Part shown: one piece after another, positions 34,716-45,220 of the stretch
How the letters are laid out: each line of letters starts with the position of its first letter
How positions within the stretch are numbered: position 1 is the stretch's first letter
Source: Leuctra nigra
Lineage: Eukaryota; Arthropoda; Insecta; Plecoptera; Leuctridae
Direction: 5' to 3'
Assembly: GCA_934045905.1 (NCBI GenBank)
Contig: OW203769.1
Span: 17,019,705 to 17,083,704 of the forward strand
Length of the DNA: 64,000 bases
Notes under the pieces: model-generated
What the model saw: only the letters and a program-made list of their open reading frames with translations
What the model was told of the DNA's origin: nothing
The model's database searches: none
Position numbers and translations under genes: made by a program

Positions 34716-35280
34716 AAATATGAGTTTGATCAGAATTATCGAAGACCGTTTTCATTTTTCAGCCTATCAGGAGATATTTATTTAAATTTTAACCAATGAA
34801 TGGATTTCAAAAAAAAATATGGTGTGCAAACAGAGAAGGTTGGTTTTACATGTGTGCAAAATTTCAGCTCGATCAAAGAAAAACTCTGACCTGTATAGCC
34901 AAAATATGATTTTGATCAGATTTATCGAAGACCAGATTCATTTTTCAACCTACCATCAGGAGATGTTTATTTAAATTTTAGCCAATTAATAAATTTCAAA
35001 AAAAATTAGGGTCTGCAAACAGAAAAGTTTGTCTCTACATGTGTGCAAAATTTCAGCTCGATCGAGGAAAAACTCTAGACATGTATAGCCAAAATATGAG
35101 TTTGATCGGATTTGTCGAAGACCATTTTCACTTTTCAACCTATCAGGAGATGTTTATTTAAATTTTAACCAATCAGTAGATTTCAAAAAAATTAGGGTCT
35201 GCAACGCCCAGAGAATGTCCAAACACGTGTGCAAAATTTCAGCTCGATCGAAGAAAAACTCTGACCTGTATATCGTCAGT
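34716..35280. repeat. Three tandem ~187-bp units inside A12
   Basis: ATATGANTTTGATC starts at about 34716, 34903 and 35093. Each unit contains TATCGAAGACC or TGTCGAAGACC, CAGGAGATNTTTATTTAAATT and CAGCTCGATC. Amplification is private to this copy. Confidence 0.85.
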
Positions 35281-35340
35281 AACAGAAAAAAAAAAAAAAA
35301 AAAAAAAAAAAAAACAGAGGTCCGTGCCAAATGAGCCAAA

Positions 35341-36851
35341 TTGAGCGAGCGTAGCGAGCGTCACCACGGTACTCTTATGGCACTTTCTCTGTGTGTTTTT
35401 TTTTTTTTTTTTTTTTTTTTTTTTGTGGTCACAGCCCAGGTCAAACCGCTCTAGCAATCGATCTGAAATTTTGTACACATACTAACGTAATCTATGCGGT
35501 CCCTGGGATCGTTTTTGAACGGGCTCCCGTGATTGGTTCAATTTTTAAAAAAATTATCTTTCGATTGGTTGCTTCGATCAATTTGAAATTTAGCAAAAAC
35601 ATTGCAACCAACATTGTACCCAATCATAAAAAGTTTCAGCCAAATCCTCCTATTGGTTCAAATTTAAACCCATTTTTCATGTGATTTTTGACATTTAAAC
35701 TAGAACAGATTGACCGATCAACTTAAAACTTCGCGTGGTCATTGGTACCAACATTTTAGGTATTTTTGCCAATTTTCAGTCTAATCTGTCGTTATTTTCA
35801 AAAGTTTTGTCATTTTAGGGACATTTTGCGTGTTGGCTGTCAAATTCACGGCGACTTCGAATCTACAAGGCAAGGTAGTTAGAGCAGAAAGTTTTAAACG
35901 ATATGAAACTAATAATGACCGTTCAACAGATTGATCTGATATTGTGTACACACACTACATATCATATCATATGGGGGGTCCCAGGTATATTTTTTGAACG
36001 AAATCCTGTGATTTTTGAAAATTAACAAGGAACCGTTCAATCATAAAGGTTTAATCGATCAACTTAAAACTTAGCAAGGATTGGCAACTTAAAACTTAGC
36101 AAGGATTGGCACCAATATTTTTCATTTGTATACTTAATTTAAAACGGCCTATAGCCACACCACCATTTGACCTATCAAATGGTCTTCGATTAATCTGATC
36201 AATCAAACTCATATTTTGCATAGTCGTTCAGACCAACATTGTCTCTTATTTTACAAATTTTCAGCCCTACCAGTCAAGAACATAGATGCACTTATTGACA
36301 GTTTTAATAACTGTCAGAAATGACATTTCAAAACAGAAATTCCACTGCATTCTGGGTTGCTCTATGTAGCAACGCAAAGTTTATAGATGGCTATTCTCAA
36401 TATCAAGTAAGACAGATTCTTTTCTTAGTTGATCATATTGCAATACATAATGTAGTTAAAATGTAATGTAGGTATTTCATATACATAGGTATAGGTATAC
36501 CTTATCTAAAATAATCTATTTTACGATATGGATTGTGTTTCACAGTTATGAAAACGACGTTTTGACTAGATAACATCATATTTTACACATTTCCAGCACA
36601 ATCGGTCAAGAATTTACAGACTTATTGCTGTTTTAAGTGTTTGAATATCTTTCCAAAGAGATTGATGGAAAAATATCAGTACAATAATCTGTTATTTAAT
36701 TGATCCAGAGTGTTTATGAAAAGTTGCAAGGAAAATTGGTAATAAATAATGTATAGTAAGTTATCTTTGATTGAATGGATCGTGCTATGATTGGCGATGT
36801 CGTGCGTGTCGGTGCTCGCTCATCAACGCGTTACACCGAGCGTTTTCCTAG
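35341..36851 (+). mobile_element. Helitron-like family A, full-length copy A13
   Basis: The best intact A element: 5' TTGAGCGAGCGTAGCGAGCG after A, T tract at about 35397-35424, tandem subunits, a private 27-bp duplication (CTTAAAACTTAGCAAGGATT at 36062 and 36089), and 3' hairpin with CTAG at 36848-36851, followed by T. 1511 bp and no Rep/helicase coding, so non-autonomous. Confidence 0.7.
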
Positions 36852-37903
36852 TAATAATAATGATGATGATGATGATGATTCATCTTCCAATAAATTCCGC
36901 GGTCTCCGCCACAGCCTAAACGGCTGGGTTGATTGACCCGAAATTTTCACCACATATACAGCTTGTCTGCCTGATGATACCTTGCCCTTATGAATTTTTT
37001 GTGCCGCTGTTTTGAAACCGGAAGTGACGTCATATCTCAAAAACGGCTTAACCGATCGGAACGAAATTTGCGCCAATCGATTCAGACGGTCCTCTTTATG
37101 AAATAACAATAGTTAAATTAAAGTTTTTTAATTACTGAAACCGGAAATGACGTCATAGTTTAGCGAAATCTGCTTAAATTCACTTCCCTTTATATAAAAA
37201 CCAACTAAATATTCAGAAGGCTTATAATGAAATATTAGTATTTATATACATATTAATACCTACAATGTGTAAGAGCTTTCAGCCGCCATTTTGAAAACCG
37301 GAAGTGATGCCATATCTCGAAAACGGCTGGACCTATTGGAACGATGCTTTCGCAATTCTTCATGGCATATCACTTTAAGTTTAAATTTAGCTCCAAACAA
37401 TATTTTTTTAGTAACTAATTCGGAAATGGCGTATTTTTTTAAAGGAATTAGCCATTGTTGCCCTAATAAGTTTCACAAGTTGTGTAAATAAACTAAAAAA
37501 AGAAGTGATATCCCCATAAAAAACACTCCGTGTAAAAAAACAGCCAAGTCTCTTCAACTAAAAAAAAAATTATGAAATCTAAAAATTCTGCACTGAAACG
37601 TAGTGATATCAAAAAATGAGCCAAGTCAAAACTTTATTTGACAATTAAAAAATACTTGGCGCATCGTTTTTTTAGGGCATTGTAGGTATAGGTACTATAA
37701 GTATATGTATTTATATCTAGCCTATACTTCTAAGCTATTTATATACACGATGCGCCAAGTATTTTTTAATTTTCAAATAAAGTTTTGACTTGGCTCATTT
37801 TTTGATATCACTACGTTTCAGTGCAGAATTTTTAGATTTCATAATTTTTTTTTTAGTTGAAGAGACTTGGCTGTTTTTTTACACGGAGTGTTTTTTATGG
37901 GGA
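36852..37903 (-). mobile_element. Helitron-like family B copy B4 (3' tip missing)
   Basis: The minus-strand 5' end is TCCCCATAAAAAACACTCC (to 37903), preceded by A. It starts with the foldback at 37511-37903 and continues through the same interior as B1, including TGACGTCA at 37025 and 37148. The 3' hairpin is replaced by an (ATG)n tract at about 36857-36880 next to A13. Confidence 0.6.
37511..37903. repeat. Long foldback forming the 5' end of B4
   Basis: Arms of about 156 bp (37511-37666 and 37748-37903) pair nearly perfectly and are almost identical to those of B1, including the loop. This suggests recent shared origin or gene conversion. Confidence 0.85.
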
Positions 37904-39159
37904 TTCTTACTAGTGGAACCTCGGCTCTGTTGAGAATATATGTTTAATAATAATTCCTCGTACATGAACGCATGCGAAAACAGTGAGTGACGTAACAGAC
38001 TTTAAACTCTCTTCGTGCAATGTCACCACACATTATCTGACAATCGATAGCCCGAAGTGTTCGTATACAACAATTACTTCAATATAAATGAAAATTATTG
38101 TTCGAACTATATTGGAAAATGGAAATACCAGGGAGAGGCGAAGCTGCGACCACATATGAAACCCACACAGAACATCGGACCACATAGTTCAGTCGCCAAC
38201 CAGCAGACTGGTTTAAACATAACAAAGAGTTAGCATTCATTATATCCGCCACTTCATTAATTACACAATAATAATTACAATTCATAAATCATTATAATTA
38301 CAATGTAGCTGTTCGTTGTAAACATTTTGTCAATTCGCGCGAATTGTTCCAGTTTTCACAATCAACTATATTCATTAATTGAGCAACCTAATTATTCTTG
38401 TTACTGGTTGTAGGAAATTATGTAACTGTGTTCAATTATATAGCGTTTTTATTATGTCGCTTGATTTGAATGAAATTAATAACAAGATTTAAGAATTGTT
38501 ATTGATTAATCATTTAAAATGTATTCTAGAATATCTGTTTATTGCAGGTCAAACAATGTTACATATCCTTAAGAGTGGCCTACTACCTAACTTATAATTT
38601 CCGATTCTGCTGGAGTTCGCTTCACGGCTATGCGGAATAACATAGCAGTGATTCGGTATTGAAAAAAGGGGAGGAATGAAAGTAATAGAAAAGGGTCACC
38701 AAGCCCATTTTTTCACAAAGGTCTGCCAATGGGGTTGTTCACTGCCATTTGCTCTCACTCGCAGCGCTAGCGGCATTGGAGGTGTCTCTCTCTGATTGGT
38801 TGGTCTCTGAATCCAAGATCTCTGAATCAAACTCCCGCCAAGGTTTAAAAACCTTCCATTCCGCTAGATGCATTTTGATTGGCTCTCTCCCGGACGATTA
38901 GAACAGCAGCGCCATCTACAATAGTTTTGCGTGAACGACCCCATTGATTTCTAGCAACATTGCTGCCTCTTGATCTCATCAGAAAATTATTTATAGTTGC
39001 ATGTGATGTCATCTCATTGTTGCCTGCTACCATCTTGATGGCACGCAAAATATCTGTAATTCTCTGCTTTTTCGATAATATTTTAAAGTTAATAGGTACC
39101 TAGGAAATTGTATAGGCTCCGGAGATATTAGTAGGAAGAAGAATCACTCACATTACAAA
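37904..39159. other. No gene seen
   Basis: AT-rich with short frames only. Nothing recognised. Confidence 0.3.
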
Positions 39160-39400
39160 AATACATCGATTTACCTCAATAAAGTTATAATCTGACCCGT
39201 CAACGTGCCAACGTAATGTCCTTCCTCAGGTGGAAAATTCAATAATTTAGCATTGCTGATATAAAACAAAAGAAGTTCGTGCAAGCTTTGAATATATACT
39301 CCGCTTTACTGCTGGATAATTTAAGCGAGAAGCTGTGTTCAAGGTCATTCATTCCCAAAGCTCGCTTATCAACGCGTTCACTCAGCGGAGTCCTGCTTTG
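39160..39400 (+). mobile_element. Helitron-like family A subfamily fragment
   Basis: Decayed 3' end: TTTACTGCTGGATAATTT and AAGCTCGCTTATCAACGCG, then TTCACTCAGCG, without a clean CTAG. Confidence 0.4.
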
Positions 39401-39792
39401 GTCATCATTCATCACAACACATCCCGTTGAAACGAATGTCAGTTTTTTCAGCTGCAGGCGAGTAAAGTGCAATTTGTCATCATCATCACGCTGCCATGAC
39501 AACTCTTCATACCCTCTCCATTGTTACGCGGCGCGGAAAAACTCCTGACAGTCAATCCGAACGATGGGATGGTTTTTCAATTCGCGATGGAAATGTCGGC
39601 AATTATCTTGATTAAATTCATCGTCCTCGGTGGCTGTGAGTGGATTGGATTAACTGAAAAACAAGGATCAATTGGTGAGTGGTTCGAACAGTCGGCTGTC
39701 AATCTGTCTGGAAAGAGTTGTTTTTCTCACTACTTTTGGTGGCAGCGGTGGGTAAAACTATTTTTACATTTACCGCAAAAAGGACTGGTGCG

Positions 39793-39862
39793 ATTCTCAT
39801 CGGATCTTAGTGGTTAAGCGACATCGAATGAGGTCAGTACTTGGATGGATGACCGTTCACGT
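39793..39862 (+). pseudogene. 5S rRNA-derived fragment (SINE3-like head or pseudogene)
   Basis: Contains a 5S A-box-like TGGTTAAGCGACATCG (39811) and a C-box-like GGTCAGTACTTGGATGGATG (39832) followed by ACCG, in the right order and spacing, plus CATCGGATCTTAG upstream like the 5S loop region. The first ~45 bases of 5S are not recognisable, so it is not a functional 5S gene. A 5S-promoter SINE (SINE3 type) or a dispersed 5S pseudogene fits. Confidence 0.6.
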
Positions 39863-40162
39863 CTAGTTGCTCGACCGTATGAGAGGCAAGTTGTTGAAGC
39901 CGTAGTACAACAGACGTTTTGCAACGACAAAAAACTCTAAATCAATATCATATTTTTTTACTTCATAATCTGAATTTATTTCCAATATTTTATATTTCGT
40001 TTACGACATTAAAGACTTCCGACATTTCCGAATTCGGGCTCACGTACAGAAGCAATCTTAATAATGAGATAACCTATTTTTGCAAGATAAAAGGTGAAAT
40101 ATGTCCTGTAAAAGTAACTTCAAAATTTCCCGATTTTATTAAGTACTTATTATTGAATGTTG

Positions 40163-40606
40163 GGTTTTACGGTGCGTTGGGTGTAACTTTAATAGGATGT
40201 TCACTTGATCAGTCCGATTGTATATTAGTAGCACTTTTTTATTTTTGCTTCTTGCCTTGTTAATTGGGGCCGGTTATTCAACAAAACCGCGCAAAACCAA
40301 TTGACCTCAAATTTTAATTATGATTAGATAAATAACAAACTAAAGGTTATCACTTGGCATAATTTTTTAAAGTTAAATTTCATACGGCATCCAGCGAGAC
40401 AAGAAAGTAGACCACTTTTCACCAAAATCAACTAATTATTACTAATTAATAAGGCAAAATATGAAAAATGTACCAAGTGATAACCCTACAAATGGTTAAA
40501 ATTTCAAAACATTTCGTCAACCCATTTTGTCTCATATCGTATCCTGCAAAAAAAGTGCCTGCTGCAAGCGGCAAAATCGCTCGCGCTGGAACCACCTTAA
40601 TAATTA
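40163..40606 (-). mobile_element. TTAA MITE family D, copy D2
   Basis: Inverted relative to D1: GGTGTAACTTTAATAGGATG at the left, GCTCGCGCTGGAACCACC then TTAA (40607-40610) at the right. The left TIR is missing. Confidence 0.65.
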
Positions 40607-40610
40607 CCTA

Positions 40611-41262
40611 CTTTTCCAGTTTCATAACACGTTTTAAAGTACAATATTTTCACCCGTGTTCTCTAAATTCACTTTCTCATCCGTAAGTTTGCTCATTCAA
40701 TAAAGAACTACTTCTCGACACTTGAAACAACTACAAAGCTTTGACAAAGACAAACGAAATGGCTTCTCCGAACAACCGCGCAGTATTCACGCAATTTGAT
40801 TCGTCAACACAGTTCCAAAAGTCGAACTTAAACGACAGAAGCTTTCATTATCATCGTCTCAAAGCTGCCACTAAAACTTATCTCTTTCCCTAGCCGATGA
40901 ATATTCATGTTGTTAAACGCCCGGCCAAGATGAGATGAGGGCTTAAAGGTTAAGAGACTTGAAAGAGAAATGTGACGTCACAACATGGTAAGCACTGAGC
41001 ACGCGCAGATAATTTGTAAAGCCATCATAAGACGTCGTTTTCACTGGATATGATGTAAAGCCATTGAAACCGAGTTGACTGTCTCTTGTTCTTATCGTGT
41101 TTAATATTTGTAAACAACTTTGTTCGCTGCTTAATTCTAAAGCTTTAATCGTAATCTGATGGTATGATTTTCATAGGAGGGTTTGGTTAGTCTAAGATTA
41201 TACGCTGTATTACAACTGAAGGTGGTATTTTTGTGATTACCATGAAAAGTATCAATATGCAT
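40611..41262. other. No gene seen
   Basis: Single-copy-looking. TGACGTCA at 40973-40980. No supported frame. Confidence 0.3.
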
Positions 41263-41266
41263 TTAA

Positions 41267-41776
41267 GGTGGTGAAAGCGCGAGCGATCTTTTTTATTGCA
41301 GGCACTTTTTTGGATTGGAGACAAAATGGGTTGACGAAATGATTTGAAATATGATTAGATAAAAGACAAACTTAGGGTTATCACTTGGTACATTTTTTTG
41401 TTTTGTTTTGTTAATTAGTAATAATTAGTTGTTTTTTATGAAAAAATTTCTATTTTTTGTCTTGCTGATAGTGCAGTATGAAAATGTATTTAAAAAATGT
41501 GCCAATTGTGATAACCCTAAGTTTGCCTTTTTCTAATCATGATTAAAATTTGAGATCAATCGACAATTGGTTAACTGGTTTGGTCTCCAATCGTGTCGGA
41601 AATTTCATAGTTTTGCGCGGTTTTGTTGTATAATTAACAAGGCAGGAAACAAAAATTAAAGTGTACTACTAATATACATTCAGACTGATCATGTGAACAT
41701 CCTATCAAAGTTACACTCACTTATGAAACAATGTTTCTCTTCTTATTTTCTAAAACGGCCGAGCGCTTGTATCACC
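41267..41776. mobile_element. TTAA MITE family D, complete copy D3
   Basis: TTAA at 41263-41266 and 41777-41780. TIRs GGTGGTGAAAGCGCGAGCG and CGAGCGCTTGTATCACC. The imperfect foldback interior carries AGGGTTATCACTTGG and TGTGATAACCCT. Reference copy for the empty site of the insertion in D1. Confidence 0.82.
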
Positions 41777-42172
41777 TTAATGTGGTCTATTTGGTATCTT
41801 CGACATTATGTAAGTCATAGAATTAAGTCGGCAGTGCTAACAAGACGTTATAACACTCTAATAACATCCGACGGAAGTGACGTAGTAAGTGATAACAAGT
41901 GTACGACTCATCGGACTCCTGTGAACCCGATCATTTGGTCCACAGCTCTTCGCATCCTTAGTCCGCTCGGCTGGGCTAATTCCAATAGACTCGTCGTCAA
42001 TTGTCGCGTTGACGTGTGTAGTTCCACATCACGAGATACAGCCGCCTGAGAGCATTCGTTGAGCAAGATCGAGATTCTGTATCCACAGGTAGAAGGACGG
42101 AAGTTCACTCTCGAGATGTTGCGTTGCATACTTATGGAATTTTGCAATCAAGCTTAATTGCCATTTGAATGA

Positions 42173-42790
42173 TTGAGCGAGTGACTCCTTTTGGATCTTT
42201 TGGCACGTGGACCTCTGTTTTTTCCTGTTATTGAGGCTATACAGGTCACACTTTTTCTTCGTTCGAGCTGAAATTTTGCACACATGTACGGACTATTTCT
42301 GGGCGTTGCAGACCCTATCTTTTTTGAAATCCGTTGATTGGTACACATTTTTTTAAAATATATCTTTTGATTGGTTGGTCCGATCAATTTAAAATTTTGA
42401 CAAGTCATTACGACCAACAATGTCCACAATCTTACAAAGTTTTAGTCAAATCCTCCCATTGGTTAAAATTTAAATCAGTTTTTCCTGTGATTTTTGAAAT
42501 TTAAACTAGAACCGATTTACCGATCAACTTATAACTTCGCATGGGCATTGAAACCAACATTTTAGGTATTTTTGCCAATTTTCAGTCCAATCTGTCGTTA
42601 TTTTCAAAAGTTATTGTCATTTATTCTATAATCTTGAAATATTTGAAAAATGTATACTACATTTTCATCCCTGCCTTCTTGATGCTTCAGTTCCAAGGCC
42701 TGTAGAGCAGCTGATACTTGCAAACGCATATCAAATCGCATGCAGTACGAAGGCTCGCTCATCAACGCGTTATACTGAGCGTTTTCCTAG
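42173..42790 (+). mobile_element. Helitron-like family A, complete copy A14
   Basis: 5' TTGAGCGAGTGACTCC after A; short T tract; 3' hairpin GCTCGCTCATCAACGCGTT, then TACTGAGCG and CTAG at 42787-42790, followed by T. 618 bp, no ORF. Confidence 0.68.
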
Positions 42791-42853
42791 TTATATTGAA
42801 GCATTCTCTTACACAAAAACTCATGATGTCGCTATAACAAATGGTTGGATGAA

Positions 42854-43210
42854 GCATTGACTACCGCTCAGTATGGGACTCGTGACTGCTATAGCTGCAG
42901 CACTGAATGCTTCCGCCGATGTCTGAGGCCGCACTACAAACCACGATTCTGGCAATATAAAGACATTATTATTAATTTTGTTCAAGGCTACAATATGCCT
43001 TCATATTTATAGCATATGCCTAAATTAAGCTTATTGTTGTGCTGCGTCAGCTTTCCCTGCAATCTTTCCAAATGTAAGACGATCTCAGCCGGACGAGTGA
43101 AGAATTTGACCTTGGTCTGTACGTAAGAACGGGGCGGTTCCGTTTGTCACTAGACATCGACGACAGATGACTGGCCAGTCGCATGTCCCCACCCCTAGTG
43201 TACGTCAATG
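42854..43210 (-). repeat. Dispersed repeat H, copy 1
   Basis: Nearly identical, inverted, to 58208-58565. Ends share GCATTGAC. A minus-strand frame of about 50 codons (containing DMRLASHLSSMSSDKRNRP) is preserved in both copies. The only two amino-acid differences seen are both non-synonymous changes, so there is no sign of selection on a protein. Element type unknown. Confidence 0.75.
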
Positions 43211-43349
43211 GATGAAGACAGAATGATTGGGTTTTGAATAAACTCAAAGAATCATTGAAATGGACTCCCGGCATTCTACCTCGAGTTACAATTATTTAAC
43301 GATTTAAAACTTATTAGTTGTATCTCTGATTTTGTTTATGTACTTCGCA

Positions 43350-43543
43350 TTACAGGTCAAATTAATTAACGGATCAGGTCAATATTTTCACAAAAGATTC
43401 ATTATACTATCATGTTCGTCTTCTTATTGATGTCTAGCAAGATCAGGTTTCACATGTATCGCTTTACTGATGGACGATCTGAAAGAGTCTTCAAGGTCTT
43501 CGAAGGCTCGCTTATCAACGCGTTCACTGATCGTTTTTCTAGT
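43350..43543 (+). mobile_element. Helitron-like family A subfamily, 3' part
   Basis: ATACTATCATGTTCGTC and TTTACTGATGGACGATCTG body, then GGCTCGCTTATCAACGCG and a terminal CTAG at about 43540-43543, followed by T. Confidence 0.5.
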
Positions 43544-44446
43544 TGATAAAATAAATTGATGAATATCAGGATATACAAAGCTACTACCTGCCTTGAAGAT
43601 TCTTGTCATCATTATTATTGTTAAAAGTTTGATCTTGAGTCATGATTATGATGCCATTTCGAAACATTGCCAATTTTCATTCGTACAAGTTTTCGACTTC
43701 CAATAATTGTCGGGCAAAGAGAAGTCCAATAATATTTGGAATTAATTCACACAGCAGCCTCGCGCCCACACATTATTCAAATTTACGAACGCATTTATAA
43801 TTTATTTACTTTTCACTTAAATTATTTCATACTTTTTCGAAGTTCGAAATTCTATAATTGCGTTGTATGAATAAAAATTGTGAATTACATACAAAATATA
43901 CAATTATTTATGCTGATATTAGCATTTATACAAAACACAGTTGGGGGGTTGTTAATTGTCCCCCCGCAGACACCCCCACCCCCCACCCCCTTGGTGACAG
44001 CTGGAAACTCTCTCCGGATTTGCATTTCAATAATGTCGAAATTAAAAACGAGTTCAGAAGAAGATCTGAATGCTGCAATGAATTAATATATTCAAGCGTT
44101 TTTAATATTTTGTATTTTTAATGTTGATTTTACCATGACGAGTGGGAGAGCTGAGAATTAATGCCGTTTTCCTGACTTTCTCTTCCAGATTTCTCGAACC
44201 CCTGTGAGTATAGGCAGTGGGTATGGAACGTCACTTGACCGAGTCCATTTATTGGGAATATTCATGCCCACGTCATTGGGAATGTCACTACATTAGTTCA
44301 TATTTGTCCATTTTTTAGAGACAAAAAGTGGCGGTTTTATTGCAAGTTTGAATTCAAATTTCAAATGTTGGAAAGGGACAAAAGATGTGTTTTAATTCGT
44401 TCAGCACCCCTTATTTGATAAAGAGAAAAATACAGTTGGGCGTTTA
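43544..44446. other. No gene seen
   Basis: AT-rich apart from a C-rich patch at 43961-43992. Nothing recognised. Confidence 0.3.
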
Positions 44447-45034
44447 AATTGGTTCAAAAGGTTCTAAAGGTGGGATTTCAATTGGTTTAAAAAGGTTCTA
44501 GAGATGGGAGTTCAATTGGTTTAAAAAGGTTCTAAAGATGGGGGTTCAATTGGTTCAAAAGGTTCTAAAGATGGGAGTTCAATTGGTTTAAAAGGTTCTA
44601 AAGATGGGATTTCAATTGGTTCAAAAGGTTCTAAAGATGGGGTTTCAATTGGTTCAAAAGGTTCTAAAAATGGGGGTTCAATTGGTTTAAAAAGTTCAAA
44701 AGATGGGGGTTCAATTTGTTTAAAAAGGTTCTAAAGATGGGGTTACAATTGGTTCAAAAGGTTCTAAAGATGGGGGTTCAATTGGTTCAAAAGGTTCTAA
44801 AGATGGGGTTTCAATTGGTTCAAAAGGTTCTAAAGATGGGGGTTCAATTGGTTTAAAAAGTTCAAAAGATGGGGGTTCAATTTGTTTAAAAGGTTCTAAA
44901 GATGGGGTTTCAATTGGTTCAAAAGGTTCTAAAGATGGGGGTTCAATTGGTTTAAAAAGTTCAAAATATGGGGGTTCAATTTGTTTAAAAAGGTTCTAAA
45001 GATGGGGGGTTCAATTGGTTTAAAAAGTTCTAAA
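44447..45034. repeat. 33-bp minisatellite, about 18 units
   Basis: Tandem ATTGGTTCAAAAGGTTCTAA followed by AGATGGGGTTTCA. Variants (TTTGTTTAAAAAGG, AGTTCAAAAGATGGGGG) recur in pairs at about 44690, 44860 and 44950, showing higher-order duplication. Degenerate units continue to about 45220. Confidence 0.92.
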
Positions 45035-45220
45035 TTGGTTTTCATTCGTTTCAAAATATACTTAATATGGGCTTTTGGATTAGTTCAAAAAATACTAAAG
45101 GCAGGCTTTAAATTCGTACGAAGGGACTAAAGGTGGACATTTTTAAAATTCGTACGAAGGGACTAACGAAGGATGGACTTTTAAACGTTTAAAAAGGGCT
45201 TTTTTAAAGTTGGGTTTTCA

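Larger units (their letters stand above)
33973..35340 (-). mobile_element. Helitron-like family A, long copy A12 (5' tip missing)
   Basis: The minus-strand 3' end has CTAG at 33973-33976, followed by T, and an intact hairpin. It is interrupted by a hAT MITE (34093-34482). The interior contains three tandem units of about 187 bp (about 34716-35280). It reaches the T tract (A run at 35285-35314) and CAGAGGTCCGTGCCAAA, then its last ~25 bases are replaced by the 5' end of A13 in opposite orientation. Confidence 0.65.
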
